Source of the DNA: Deinococcus seoulensis
GTDB taxonomy: Bacteria; Deinococcota; Deinococci; Deinococcales; Deinococcaceae
DNA length: 64,000 bases
Direction: 5' to 3'
Assembly (NCBI RefSeq): GCF_014648115.1
Contig: NZ_BMQM01000017.1
Span: 1-64,000, forward strand
Below are positions 16,094-23,600 of this stretch, one piece after another. A program made the position numbers and the translations under genes. The notes below the pieces were generated by a model. That model was not told the origin of the DNA, did not search any database, and worked only from the letters and a program-made list of their open reading frames with translations. Position 1 is the stretch's first letter, and each line of letters begins with the position of its first letter.

Positions 16094-16398
16094 CAGCCGC
16101 TCGGTTCCCGCTGGTTGCGGGACGGGACGTGCGTGAGGCGGTACCCGGCGGTGCGGAGGTCGCCTTCCACGCCCGGGTGGAAGTCCCCGGCGTGGAAGTA
16201 CTCGCTCAGGCCTTTCTGCGCGGCCCGCTGGAGGCCCTGGGTGAGCGTGTCGAGTTGCTGGAGGGTGTCGCTGTTGCCCTGGTCGACGATGGCGCGCAGG
16301 TCCGCCGCGAGGGGCAGGGTGGGTGTGAGGGTGGCCGGGCCGGTCGCGTCGGGCGCGTGACCGGCCGCCTGGGCGGCGGGGGCGGGATCGTGGGGCAT
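16078..16398 (-). CDS. Hypothetical protein
   Basis: 106 aa with an Ala/Pro-rich N-terminus, a helical centre (RAIVDQGNSDTLQQLDTLTQ) and GYRLTHVPSRNQREPSGWWI at the end. A GGAGG ribosome site in the end of the preceding micro-ORF precedes its ATG. Unrecognised. Confidence 0.65.
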   Translation of the reverse strand: MPHDPAPAAQAAGHAPDATGPATLTPTLPLAADLRAIVDQGNSDTLQQLDTLTQGLQRAAQKGLSEYFHAGDFHPGVEGDLRTAGYRLTHVPSRNQREPSGWWIRW

Positions 16399-16401
16399 GC
16401 G

Positions 16402-16482
16402 TTACCTCCGGCGGGTGGCTGGGGTGCGGGGTGGGCGGCGGTTCAGGCGGGCCGTGTGGGCGCGCAGGTGACGGCGGGTCAC
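16402..16482 (-). CDS. 26-aa basic peptide (micro-ORF)
   Basis: GTG start overlaps the upstream stop (GTGA). The peptide is strongly basic (MTRRHLRAHTARL, then RRPPRTPATRRR) and its last codons carry the GGAGG used by the next gene. It may be a real peptide or a coupling ORF that keeps ribosomes moving between genes. Confidence 0.4.
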   Translation of the reverse strand: MTRRHLRAHTARLNRRPPRTPATRRR

Positions 16483-16826
16483 GCGGACTCCGGCGGGGGG
16501 GCCTGGTGGCGTGCCCGGCCCTGCCAGCGGAGGGCGGCGTCGAGGGCGCGGATCAGGGCGCCGGGCGCGTCGGCGTGCGTGACGCGGCGGACGTACCCGC
16601 CCCGCAGGGCGAGCCAGGTCGGGTGCCAGACCGTCGCGTAGTAGCAGGGCGCGCCGTCACGGAAGCGGCGGGAGAACTTGTACTCGAATCCGGCCGCGTC
16701 GAGAATGGTCAGCAGGTCCGGGAGGGGTGGCGGCTCGTCGATCAGGAGGTTCGCGGCGGGGGCCTGCGCGGCCGGGTCGGCGCTGATGGCCCGCTCGATC
16801 GCGTGACGGGACACGTAACGGCTCAC
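16479..16826 (-). CDS. Hypothetical protein
   Basis: 115 aa from a GTG overlapping the preceding stop. Recognisable pieces are LPDLLTILDAAGFEYKFSRR and APCYYATVWHPTWLALRGGY, a mixed alpha/beta pattern. Helical C-terminus (ALIRALDAALRWQGRARH). No family recognised. Confidence 0.65.
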   Translation of the reverse strand: MSRYVSRHAIERAISADPAAQAPAANLLIDEPPPLPDLLTILDAAGFEYKFSRRFRDGAPCYYATVWHPTWLALRGGYVRRVTHADAPGALIRALDAALRWQGRARHQAPPPESA

Positions 16827-17047
16827 GGGTGACTCCAGCGCCAGCCGGGCACCGCGAACGCCCAGGCGGGCGGGGCGGCGACCGGGTCCGGGTGGGCGGG
16901 GGTGAGTGTGCCGTCCTGGTACGTGCTGGTCGCGCGGCACTCGGGGCAGCGGGCGACCTCGCCGGGCTTCGTGCGGCGGCTGACGCTCAGCAGCACGCCG
17001 CACGACGGGCAGGGAATCTCCTGCGGGGGGAGGACCGTGTTCGTCAT
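16823..17047 (-). CDS. Small zinc-ribbon protein
   Basis: 74 aa. Two CPxC knuckles (CPSCG near residue 13, CPEC near 35) form a zinc ribbon; the rest is Pro/Ala/Trp-rich. ATG overlaps the upstream stop. Its frame is also open upstream as far as the gene starting at 17638. Confidence 0.7.
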   Translation of the reverse strand: MTNTVLPPQEIPCPSCGVLLSVSRRTKPGEVARCPECRATSTYQDGTLTPAHPDPVAAPPAWAFAVPGWRWSHP

Positions 17048-17379
17048 TCGGCGGCTTCTTCCAGGTCCGGGCGGCGGGTCCAGTCGAACCGTTCCAGGTA
17101 CTCGAGGAGTTTGTCGCTGGCCTTGACGCTCTCGCGGAAGGTGCTGGTGCGGGCGTCGAGGTCGAATGTTTCGGGCGTCCACGTCCAGGTGCTGATGCTC
17201 AGGCCGCCGGCGTGCTGCACCTGGCGCTGCATCGTGACCATGCACGGCTCCGGGTCGTTCGGATCGACGACCTGCGTGTGGGTGTACACGCGGTGCTCGC
17301 GGTGCACCTGCCCGGGCCGGGTGCCGCGCGAGCGGACTTCCAGGTGCAGGGTGGCGTTGACTTCGATGGTGTTCGTCAT
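17044..17379 (-). CDS. Hypothetical protein
   Basis: 111 aa. ATG with the ribosome site GGAGA 4 nt upstream. Beta-rich: MTNTIEVNATLHLEVRSRG, REHRVYTHTQVVD, then an acidic helix (SDKLLEYLERFDW). Lies entirely inside the downstream continuation of the frame that starts at 17638. Confidence 0.65.
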   Translation of the reverse strand: MTNTIEVNATLHLEVRSRGTRPGQVHREHRVYTHTQVVDPNDPEPCMVTMQRQVQHAGGLSISTWTWTPETFDLDARTSTFRESVKASDKLLEYLERFDWTRRPDLEEAAE

Positions 17380-17638
17380 GGGGCTCTCCATTCCGGCTGT
17401 TCGTGACAGCGCGCTGCTCCGTGGGCGCGCAGAGGGCCAGGGCGGCGGTGGCCTTCCTGAAAGCGACGTACGCGGAAACAACCGTGGCGCAGTGACCCGG
17501 GAGTTGCGGCCGGGCGCGTTCCAGGGCCAGCTGCCGGGCGGCGCGCAGGGGCGTGACGTGACGAGTGAGGGCGCGGGTGGTGACGTCGCCGTGGTGGAGG
17601 CCGTAGCGGCGGGCGATGCTCCGGGTGCTGCGGCTCAT
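17380..17638 (-). CDS. Hypothetical basic protein, 3' end unresolved
   Basis: Starts at ATG 17638, overlapping the previous stop. MSRSTRSIARRYGLHHGDVT and a basic helical stretch up to CAPTEQRAVTNS look genuinely coding (about 85 residues). The frame has no stop until 16823, so formally the protein would be 271 aa, overlap the 17044-17379 gene out of frame and end as the zinc ribbon. Only the part before that gene is marked here. Confidence 0.45.
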
Positions 17639-18123
17639 GGGACGGCCTTCAGGCGAGGCATGACGCTCAGGTCGATGTGTTTCGTCCAAGCGTCCGTGCC
17701 TGAGCGGAGGGTGAGGCCGCGCCGCCCGTGCGGTTTGTCCACCCAGGGGCCGCGCTGCTTCAGGCGTCCCTGGTCGATCAGAACGCTCACGAGATCGTCG
17801 GGGCTCACGGCGTCCTCGGTCCACGGGCAGGCGATCAGGTCCAGGTCGCGTTCCAGGCTACCGTGCACGGCGAGTGTGTAACCGCAGGTCCAGGCGAGGC
17901 GGATCAGAGGGGAGAGGTCGGGGCTGGGCGGGATGTATTCGGCGCGGCCGTGGGCGCGGTCGGCGGTGTGGATGAGGTGCGGGAGGCGCTGGCCGATCAG
18001 CTGGCCTTTCTTGACGCGGGTCAGCGCTCCGGCGGGCAGTTCGGCGCAGAGAGGGCAGGGTGCCACTCCCGTCTGCGTGAGGATGGTGCGCGTGTCGGCG
18101 CAGCGGGCGCAGGTGCCGGTCAT
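17635..18123 (-). CDS. Phage hypothetical protein with Zn ribbon
   Basis: 162 aa. N-terminal zinc ribbon (CARCADTRT, CPLC). The centre carries VHGSLERDLDLIACPWTEDA, a motif I have seen in many phage hypothetical proteins (GSxxRDLDLIAxPW), of unknown function. The C-terminus is basic. Coupled on both sides. Confidence 0.75.
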   Translation of the reverse strand: MTGTCARCADTRTILTQTGVAPCPLCAELPAGALTRVKKGQLIGQRLPHLIHTADRAHGRAEYIPPSPDLSPLIRLAWTCGYTLAVHGSLERDLDLIACPWTEDAVSPDDLVSVLIDQGRLKQRGPWVDKPHGRRGLTLRSGTDAWTKHIDLSVMPRLKAVP

Positions 18124-18188
18124 GGGCGGCTCCGGAGGATGGCGGCCGGGGCGATGATCAGGAATCCGGCGTAGATGGCGGCCGTCAT
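18120..18188 (-). CDS. 22-aa membrane microprotein
   Basis: MTAAIYAGFLIIAPAAILRS followed by RP and stop. It fills the 60-bp gap exactly: its ATG overlaps the stop of the 18185-18442 gene and its stop overlaps the ATG of the 17635-18123 gene. The hydrophobic core (IYAGFLIIAPAAIL) could be a single membrane helix. Confidence 0.55.
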   Translation of the reverse strand: MTAAIYAGFLIIAPAAILRSRP

Positions 18189-18442
18189 GCGCTCATCTCC
18201 GCTGCGTACTCCTGCAGGACGCGGTGGCCGTCGTTGGTGGCGGCGGCGCGGCCCTGCGTGACCTCGACGAGGCCCCAGTCGGCCAGCCGGTCGAGGTTCT
18301 CGCAGGTCGCGGCGTAGTGATCACCCTCGGCCACGCGGCGGCGGCCCTGACGGCGGACGGTCACCTGCCCGCCACTGCCGAGGTACTTCAACAGGGACCA
18401 CTGGGCGTGCGTCCAGCTGCTCGTGACGGTCAGGGTGGTCAT
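18185..18442 (-). CDS. Small winged-helix-like protein
   Basis: 85 aa. WTHAQWSLLKYLGSGGQVTV, a basic RRQGRRR patch, then ENLDRLADWGLVEVTQGRAA is a compact MarR/winged-helix pattern with wing. Likely DNA binding (inference). Overlaps both neighbours by 4 bp. Confidence 0.65.
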   Translation of the reverse strand: MTTLTVTSSWTHAQWSLLKYLGSGGQVTVRRQGRRRVAEGDHYAATCENLDRLADWGLVEVTQGRAAATNDGHRVLQEYAAEMSA

Positions 18443-18876
18443 TCAGCCTCGGGCTGCGCGGGCAGCCACGCGGGGCGCTGGATCTCGCGCAGGGGGACGC
18501 GGGTGCGGCCGCGCTGGTAGTGCGGGAGGGGATCAGGACTGGGGTCGAAGGCGCACGTGCGGGACGGGTCGAGGTCGTGCCCGTCGGCGGCGTAGAGCAC
18601 GGTCTTACCGGGGCCCCAGCGGTACCCGAGGCGGCGCAGGCGGTCGGGAGCCATGGCGTCCGGGGACTTCCAATCGCCGGCCTGTACGGAGTAGTCAGTA
18701 GCGGGCAGGTCGGCGCCCGCTTCGTCCAGCAGGTCCATGAGGTCCACGAACGCGCGCTGCCACCAGACCGGCATGCTCTGGAGGACCGTGCGCGGCAGGA
18801 CCTTGTAGGAGGCGTAGCTCAGTTCGAAGTGCTCGTGGACGGGGCTGTCGGTGTTGATGGGGTCAGACTGGGTCAC
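18439..18876 (-). CDS. Phage hypothetical protein
   Basis: 145 aa. FELSYASYKVLPRTVLQSMP, then WWQRAFVDLMDLLDEAGADL is a motif that recurs in many phage hypothetical proteins of unknown role. The C-terminal part is Pro/Arg-rich. Confidence 0.75.
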   Translation of the reverse strand: MTQSDPINTDSPVHEHFELSYASYKVLPRTVLQSMPVWWQRAFVDLMDLLDEAGADLPATDYSVQAGDWKSPDAMAPDRLRRLGYRWGPGKTVLYAADGHDLDPSRTCAFDPSPDPLPHYQRGRTRVPLREIQRPAWLPAQPEAE

Positions 18877-19145
18877 GGTGTGGCTCCCTTGCGGCGCTCG
18901 CGGGCGTCGCGTTTCGCGCGGCGGTAGAGGTTCGTGGCGTGGCGCATGCCGGTCACGGTGGCGTCCGTGACGCGGTTCTCGATCAGGTGCAGGACGCGCG
19001 TGCCCAGCTGGATGCGGGGGCGGCCGTGCGGGGCGCTGCGGTCGCCGCGCTGGATGACGAGGTTGATGGCGCGAATGGCGCTGTCGTCGTCGCGTTCCAT
19101 CCAGCGGGTCCGGGCGGCGCGGATGGCGGCGTCAGTGATGACCAC
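18873..19145 (-). CDS. Hypothetical basic protein
   Basis: 90 aa, highly basic, helical ends (AAIRAARTRWMERDDDSAIR and MRHATNLYRRAKRDARERRK). Could bind nucleic acid. Overlaps the upstream gene by 14 bp. Confidence 0.6.
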   Translation of the reverse strand: MVITDAAIRAARTRWMERDDDSAIRAINLVIQRGDRSAPHGRPRIQLGTRVLHLIENRVTDATVTGMRHATNLYRRAKRDARERRKGATP

Positions 19146-19563
19146 TGGGGCCGTCCACGTGGCGTTTCAGGGTGGCGAGGCGGGTCCGGGCGATGTCGCG
19201 GGCGCCCCGGTGGACGCGGTGGAAGAAGTCGAGTTCGCTCTGCCGGGCCTCGTCGAGGTCGGGTCGGCGGCCGAGTTCGAGAATGATCGGGCCGAGGCGG
19301 ACGTAGCGGATCGTGGCGTACCACTCCTCGCTGCCGTGCTGGTCGAACCAGCTGGCGCCGGTGCCGGGGCGGATGGGACGTCCGGGCCGGTAGGGAACCG
19401 GCCAGCCGCCCCAGAGGACGCGGACGGGCCAGCGGGCGGGGTGGGGCTTGAGCAGCCTGCGTTCATGTCTGGCGAGGCGCAGAGTGCTTTCCAACTCGAT
19501 GTTCTGCTGGTAGGCGCGCAGCAGTTCAGCTTCCAGGGATTCGCGGACGGGGCGGTCGGTCAT
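19132..19563 (-). CDS. Hypothetical protein
   Basis: 143 aa. N-terminal coiled helix (ESLEAELLRAYQQNIELEST), Pro/Trp-rich centre, C-terminal SELDFFHRVHRGARDIARTR. No family recognised. Confidence 0.65.
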   Translation of the reverse strand: MTDRPVRESLEAELLRAYQQNIELESTLRLARHERRLLKPHPARWPVRVLWGGWPVPYRPGRPIRPGTGASWFDQHGSEEWYATIRYVRLGPIILELGRRPDLDEARQSELDFFHRVHRGARDIARTRLATLKRHVDGPSGHH

Positions 19564-19567
19564 GGGG

Positions 19568-19693
19568 TCACCTCGGGATCGGGAAGCGGCGCGGTCGACG
19601 CGCGGGCGGACCAGCGGGGATGCTGCCGGGCGGCGTGACGACGGCCAGGACGGCCAGGTGGAACGGCAGGAGGGGCGGCCAATTCTTCTTCAT
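19568..19693 (-). CDS. 41-aa membrane or secreted small protein
   Basis: MKKNWPPLLPFHLAVLAVVT then a Pro/Arg-rich tail. Good ribosome site (GGGAG 8 nt upstream of ATG), TGA at 19568. The N-terminus resembles a short signal or membrane anchor. Confidence 0.5.
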   Translation of the reverse strand: MKKNWPPLLPFHLAVLAVVTPPGSIPAGPPARRPRRFPIPR

Positions 19694-19697
19694 GCCG

Positions 19698-19976
19698 TCA
19701 CTCCCTGACCGGCGTGCGGCTGCACGTGCCAGGGCCGTGAACGATGGTGGCCATGTCTTCCGCCGTGAGGGCCCGACTGTGCGTCCAGAGGTGCCGCCGC
19801 TCCCCGTGGGGGTTCAGGTGGATGGCCAGGGTCACCAGGGCGCGGTTCAGGATCCGGGCGGGCTGAACGTGTGCCTGCTGGATCTGCCGGGCGCGGTCGA
19901 GGGCGGCGGGGGTGGGGCCGTACGTGTCGAGTTCCGCGAGCGCTTCGGCCAGCTCGCCGGTGAGCGCGCGGGTCAC
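19698..19976 (-). CDS. Hypothetical protein
   Basis: 92 aa. Helical N-terminus (LTGELAEALAELDTYGPTPA) and a RHLWTHSRALTAEDMATIVH segment. GTG start overlaps the upstream stop. Unrecognised. Confidence 0.6.
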   Translation of the reverse strand: MTRALTGELAEALAELDTYGPTPAALDRARQIQQAHVQPARILNRALVTLAIHLNPHGERRHLWTHSRALTAEDMATIVHGPGTCSRTPVRE

Positions 19977-20188
19977 GCGGGCTCCCGGAGGCCGAGTTCC
20001 GGCAGGTAGTGCGGTTCCAGGTCGCTGATCGGGACGTACCCGAGGCGGCTGCGGTAGTCGCGTGCGGTGAGGCGCTGCGCGGACGCCCAGGGCAGCCCGG
20101 CCCCGTGATGCTGGCGGACGCGTTTCAGGCGGTGGCGACGCGCTGCCTGCTGGGCTTTGGTGGGCGTGGGGCCAGACCGGTATTTCAT
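19973..20188 (-). CDS. Hypothetical basic protein
   Basis: 71 aa starting MKYRSGPTPTKAQQAARRHR, strongly basic at the N-terminus, then YVPISDLEPHYLPELGL. ATG overlaps the stop of the LuxR-HTH gene. Possibly nucleic-acid binding. Confidence 0.6.
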   Translation of the reverse strand: MKYRSGPTPTKAQQAARRHRLKRVRQHHGAGLPWASAQRLTARDYRSRLGYVPISDLEPHYLPELGLREPA

Positions 20189-20484
20189 TCGACGACCTCG
20201 CGCAGTTCGCGCATGTTCCGCGCCTTGAAGCGGGTGCAGAGCGAGTCGATGTGGCTCTTGACGGTGTTCACGCTCAGGCCGGTGCTCTTCGCGATCTGCT
20301 CGCGGTTCTGCCCGGCCCGGACGAGACCCAGGATCTGGGCCTTGCGGGGCGACAGGCCGTCCGGCGCGGCGCGGCGGGCCAGTAGGACGTGATGCGCTGC
20401 CTGCGCCCAGTCCGGCAGGTCGCCCAGGCCGGGGCTGCCCTCCTGCACCCACTGCTCGTGCAGCACCTCCGTACGCCGGTTCAC
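20185..20484 (-). CDS. LuxR-type helix-turn-helix regulator
   Basis: 99 aa. The C-terminal half is a full GerE/LuxR DNA-binding domain: LSPRKAQILGLVRAGQNREQ, then IAKSTGLSVNTVKSHI and a recognition-like helix. There is no receiver or ligand domain, so it resembles stand-alone regulators. GTG start overlaps the preceding stop. Might activate the late promoter at 13.3 kb (inference). Confidence 0.8.
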   Translation of the reverse strand: MNRRTEVLHEQWVQEGSPGLGDLPDWAQAAHHVLLARRAAPDGLSPRKAQILGLVRAGQNREQIAKSTGLSVNTVKSHIDSLCTRFKARNMRELREVVE

Positions 20485-20810
20485 GCGGACTCCCAGGGGC
20501 GGGGCTGGAACGGGTGGCTGCGCGGGCTGTTCCAGTCGGGGCTGTCGGGGGTGTAGAAGACCACCCCGTGCGTTCTGCTGACGATGGTGGGGACCGGGAG
20601 AGGCCAGGGCTGATTCAGGGGCACCTCCCAGCGAAATTCCCTCCGGCCTCGCCTGCGGATGAGCGCCACCATTTCGGCGAACCACTGTTCGACCACCTCG
20701 TGGATCTCGTGGGGGAGATACCCGCTGCGGTCGAGGGGTTTTCTCTCGGTCTTCACGGTGCCCCGGGCGAGGACGGCCGTGAGGTGCAGCTGGCGGCGGG
20801 TCATGACCAC
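20481..20810 (-). CDS. Hypothetical protein
   Basis: 109 aa. Begins with MVMTRRQLHLTAVLARGTVK; the centre (GYLPHEIHEVVEQWFAEMVA) is helical and PTIVSRTHGVVFYTPDSPDW is beta. Overlaps the 20801-21118 gene by 10 bp. Confidence 0.65.
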   Translation of the reverse strand: MVMTRRQLHLTAVLARGTVKTERKPLDRSGYLPHEIHEVVEQWFAEMVALIRRRGRREFRWEVPLNQPWPLPVPTIVSRTHGVVFYTPDSPDWNSPRSHPFQPRPWESA

Positions 20811-21118
20811 CTCTGGAGGATCAGCAGTTCGATCAGGTCGCAGTCGAGTTTCGTGGCGGGTTCGGCGGCGCGCTGGCCGGCGGGCGTGAGGGTGAACTGG
20901 GCGCGGCCGTCCGTGAGGTGCGCGCGGGTGACGAGACCCTCGCGTTCCAGTTGGAAGACGGTGGCGTAGAACACGCCGGGGCCGACGCGGTAGGTGGTCC
21001 AGAAGTCCAGGGCGGTGTCCACGCCCAGCGCGAGGCCCTTGAGGATCCGGGGGCGCAGGGGCGTGAAGTGCAGGCGGGCGAGGATCAGGATGCGTTTGAG
21101 GCGGGCGTGGATGGTCAT
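20801..21118 (-). CDS. PadR-like winged-helix protein
   Basis: 105 aa. LALGVDTALDFWTTYRVGPG, FYATVFQLEREGLVTRAHLT and AQFTLTPAGQRAAE give the helix-helix-wing pattern of PadR/MarR regulators that sense or repress locally. ATG start overlaps the upstream stop. Confidence 0.65.
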   Translation of the reverse strand: MTIHARLKRILILARLHFTPLRPRILKGLALGVDTALDFWTTYRVGPGVFYATVFQLEREGLVTRAHLTDGRAQFTLTPAGQRAAEPATKLDCDLIELLILQRWS

Positions 21119-21432
21119 GCGGCGCGGTTCTCCTGTCGGGCGTGCTTGCGGGCGCGTTTGCGTTCCCAGCGGGCGTGGGGGTGGTGGGCGGTGATGATCA
21201 GGTGGGTGTGCGGGCACCAGATCAGGCGGAGCGTGACGCCGCGCCAGGGGACGTGCAGGAACAGGCGCGTGCCGTTGGCGGGGTACGTGAGCAGGCGGTC
21301 CTGGGCGAGGTCCGCGCGGATCCGGGTGCAGAGGTCCTGGTACGCGGCGCGGGTGAGGCGCAGGCCGTAGCGTTCGCGGAGTTTCTCGGCGGTGTGGCGG
21401 TAGCGGTGGGCGGGGTGCGGGGCTTTCTTCAC
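21115..21432 (-). CDS. Hypothetical basic protein
   Basis: 105 aa, Arg/His-rich. LRERYGLRLTRAAYQDLCTR, then FLHVPWRGVTLRLIWCPHTH is beta-rich. GTG overlaps the VRR-NUC stop. Resembles small phage proteins beside VRR-NUC genes but I cannot name it. Confidence 0.65.
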   Translation of the reverse strand: MKKAPHPAHRYRHTAEKLRERYGLRLTRAAYQDLCTRIRADLAQDRLLTYPANGTRLFLHVPWRGVTLRLIWCPHTHLIITAHHPHARWERKRARKHARQENRAA

Positions 21433-21854
21433 TCGCGTTCCTCCTGCTCGGCGGCCAGCAGCTCGGCCAGGGTGTACGCGACGACCACGCGGAACCCGGC
21501 CGCCCGGAGGCGGGCGTGGCAGGCGAGCTGGTCGTCGCTGGGTTTGTTGCCGGGTTGCTTGAGTTCCGCGAACCACAGGCGCCGCCGGCCGTCCGGGAGG
21601 TACAGCGCAAGGTCCGGCCACCCGGCGGTGTACCAGACGGGTCCGCCCCGCTGGCTTCCTTTCAGTGACTCCTGGACGTGCCAGCCGAGCGCGGTGAGTT
21701 CCCGCACGGCGGCCGCCTGGAACGCCGCCTCGTCCGGGTACCCGTTGTCGCGCGGCGGGGCCGGAGCGGGCGGCGGTTGGGGCTGGGCGTCCTCTGGGAA
21801 CAGGTGCGGGTGCCTGCGGCGGTACTCGCGCAGGAAGGTCTCGTCGAACGGCAC
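21429..21854 (-). CDS. VRR-NUC domain nuclease
   Basis: 141 aa. The C-terminal PD-(D/E)XK core is clear: AGWPDLALYLPDGRRRLWFA with Asp81, then ELK (Glu97, Lys99), and a Gln/His helix (DDQLACHARLRAAGFRVVVA). Stand-alone VRR-NUC proteins in phages are structure-specific endonucleases thought to resolve branched replication or recombination DNA. GTG start. Confidence 0.88.
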   Translation of the reverse strand: MPFDETFLREYRRRHPHLFPEDAQPQPPPAPAPPRDNGYPDEAAFQAAAVRELTALGWHVQESLKGSQRGGPVWYTAGWPDLALYLPDGRRRLWFAELKQPGNKPSDDQLACHARLRAAGFRVVVAYTLAELLAAEQEERE

Positions 21855-21855
21855 G

Positions 21856-21954
21856 TCAGGGCAGCCCGAGGCGGGCGCGGGCCAGGGGTTGCTGGGCGGC
21901 GCCCAGGTCCGTCAGGGTCCACTGGCGCCTGAAGGGTGCGGGCGTGCCGGTCAC
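21856..21954 (-). CDS. 32-aa small protein
   Basis: GTG at 21954 overlaps the preceding stop. MTGTPAPFRRQWTLTDLGAA then QQPLARARLGLP. It accounts for the sequence between two coupled genes; the QWTLTDLG piece resembles the end of a winged helix. Function unknown. Confidence 0.5.
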   Translation of the reverse strand: MTGTPAPFRRQWTLTDLGAAQQPLARARLGLP

Positions 21955-22229
21955 GCGGGGGCCTCCAGGGTGCCGCGCTGCCGGTGCCAGAGGAGGCGCT
22001 GCTCTCCGAGGCCGGTCAGGTGGTAGCGGGGGGCGGCGCCGGGCAGGACCTGGATCCAGTGCTCGCGGACGTACCGGGCGAGGGCGCAGCGGACGGTCTC
22101 GTCGCGGTCCAGGGCGGGCAGCGGGGCGGGCGTGAGGGTGCGGGACCGGGCGAGGGCGCCGGTGATCCCGCACGGGCTTTCCAGGGCGGCCAGCAGGACC
22201 GCCTCGAGCAGCGACGGGTCCGGCGTCAA
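21951..22229 (-). CDS. Small winged-helix-like protein
   Basis: 92 aa from a TTG that overlaps the upstream stop (TTGA). LLEAVLLAALESPCGITGAL, VRCALARYVREHWIQVLP and RYHLTGLGEQRLL fit a winged helix. It may be related to the 32-aa neighbour. Confidence 0.6.
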   Translation of the reverse strand: MTPDPSLLEAVLLAALESPCGITGALARSRTLTPAPLPALDRDETVRCALARYVREHWIQVLPGAAPRYHLTGLGEQRLLWHRQRGTLEAPA

Positions 22230-22492
22230 GCGGGCACTCCGTCCGGCCAGAGGGGCAGCGTGGGGCCGTGGTCGGGTTGCGTGCGGAGGACCGCCTCGAT
22301 CAGTCGCCTGGGGGGCGCGTCTGTCAGTCGCCAGATCTCGCTGGTGCTGCCGATCAGGTCCATGCACAGCGGCAGCCGCAGGTGCGGCAGGAGGCGCAGG
22401 GCAGCCGGGGCGGCGCGGGCGGGGACGGGCTGCGCCCAGGAGATGCCCCGCAGGGCGCGCCGCACGGCGGGCCAGGGGAGGGGGCCGGTCAC
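22226..22492 (-). CDS. Hypothetical protein
   Basis: 88 aa, GTG overlapping the upstream stop. PWPAVRRALRGISWAQPVPA, then STSEIWRLTDAPPRRLIEAV. Unrecognised. Confidence 0.6.
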   Translation of the reverse strand: MTGPLPWPAVRRALRGISWAQPVPARAAPAALRLLPHLRLPLCMDLIGSTSEIWRLTDAPPRRLIEAVLRTQPDHGPTLPLWPDGVPA

Positions 22493-22779
22493 TGCGGACC
22501 TTCCGGGTCTTTCCGGGCCTCCCCGGCGATCATCAGGGCGGCGCGGCGGGCGCTGTGGACGTGCTCGGGTTTCAGGGCGTCGAACCCGTGGCGTTGCAGT
22601 CCGGCGCGGACGATCTCCAGCGTGGCGTACTCGACGGGGGAGAGGCGGCGGTCCGTGTGGGCGCGGCGGGCGGGTCGGTCGGTTCGCAGGGTGGTGGCCA
22701 CGTAGGCGCCCAGAATGCCCAGCATGATGGCGGCGAAGATGGCGTACCGGATGAGGTCGTGCGTCTGGTCTGGGGTCAC
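22489..22779 (-). CDS. Membrane-anchored hypothetical protein
   Basis: 96 aa. One N-terminal membrane helix (RYAIFAAIMLGILGAYVATT) followed by a basic linker and a soluble helical domain (EYATLEIVRAGLQRHGFDAL). GTG start overlaps the upstream stop. Confidence 0.65.
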   Translation of the reverse strand: MTPDQTHDLIRYAIFAAIMLGILGAYVATTLRTDRPARRAHTDRRLSPVEYATLEIVRAGLQRHGFDALKPEHVHSARRAALMIAGEARKDPEGPQ

Positions 22780-23045
22780 TGGGGGCCTCCGAAGGCGGCG
22801 AGAAGCTGCTGGTCCTGGGCGGTGCGGGGCGTGCCGGGGCGGCGCAGGTGGTCGAGGTGGGCACTGAGGGCGCGGTGCTGGTCGGGGGTGCAGTCGAGGA
22901 CGCTGACGCGCAGGCCGTCCGGCGTGACGTGGACGGGCAGGTCGCGGGCGGCGCGGCGGCGCAGCTGGTCCGTCATGGCGTCCCGTTCGCCGGTCGTGAG
23001 GTCGTGCGGGTCGGGGACGGGAATCTGGAGCTGGATCAGGGTCAT
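22776..23045 (-). CDS. Hypothetical protein
   Basis: 89 aa. MTLIQLQIPVPDPHDLTTGE, a basic helix and a beta segment (VHVTPDGLRVSVLDC), mixed alpha/beta. Unrecognised; coupled on both sides. Confidence 0.6.
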   Translation of the reverse strand: MTLIQLQIPVPDPHDLTTGERDAMTDQLRRRAARDLPVHVTPDGLRVSVLDCTPDQHRALSAHLDHLRRPGTPRTAQDQQLLAAFGGPQ

Positions 23046-23482
23046 AGGTCCTCACTGCCGAAATCGGCTTTCAGCACGTCGTTCAGGGCGACGGGCGCGG
23101 GCTTGGCGGGCGGGCGGGGCGTGATGCGCCGCGCGAGGTTCGGCGCGAACGCCAGGGGCCGGACGTTCGGATCGGCGGTCCGCGCGTACCGCAGGTGGTC
23201 CTGCAGGTGGAAGGCCCGCTCTCCGGCCTGCCGGGCGCGGTCGGTGGGGTAGCGGGCGTGCGCGGGGTTATGGAGGCCAGTGATGAAGTAAGCGAGGGCG
23301 TCCAGGGCGCTGCGGAAGGCGCTGCGGCCCTCGGGGGTCATGTCGGCCCGGTCCACGTGCTCCGCGACCGCCCAGGTCTGCCCCATGTGCAGGCGACCGC
23401 TGAGTTCAGCGGCGCGTTCCAGGGCCAGAAGGTCCGACTCGGTGACGAGGAGCTGGTAGAGGGGTTCAGGGTGGTCAGGCAA
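23042..23482 (-). CDS. Hypothetical protein
   Basis: 146 aa. Helical, with LALERAAELSGRLHMGQTWA and ALDALAYFITGLHNPAHARY; a His/Arg-rich, Pro-rich tail ends in an acidic ADFGSEDL. Unrecognised. First gene after a hairpin pair. Confidence 0.65.
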   Translation of the reverse strand: MPDHPEPLYQLLVTESDLLALERAAELSGRLHMGQTWAVAEHVDRADMTPEGRSAFRSALDALAYFITGLHNPAHARYPTDRARQAGERAFHLQDHLRYARTADPNVRPLAFAPNLARRITPRPPAKPAPVALNDVLKADFGSEDL

Positions 23483-23508
23483 GGGGGTCCTCCGGGGGGA
23501 ATGGGCGC

Positions 23509-23591
23509 GGGCCGCCTCCTGGGGTGGGGGCGGCCCGGTCGCGGGACGGTGGGTTGTGGAGTTCAGGGGTCCATGGGATTTCCCATGGACC
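23509..23591. terminator. Tandem hairpins between operon segments
   Basis: Two perfect hairpins: GGGCCGCC/GGCGGCCC (23509-23536) and an 11-bp GGTCCATGGGA/TCCCATGGACC with a TT loop (23568-23591). They lie in the 118-bp gap after the 23601-24008 gene. No U-tract, so partial termination or RNA stabilisation is likely. Confidence 0.5.
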
Positions 23592-23600
23592 TGCGGTGGG

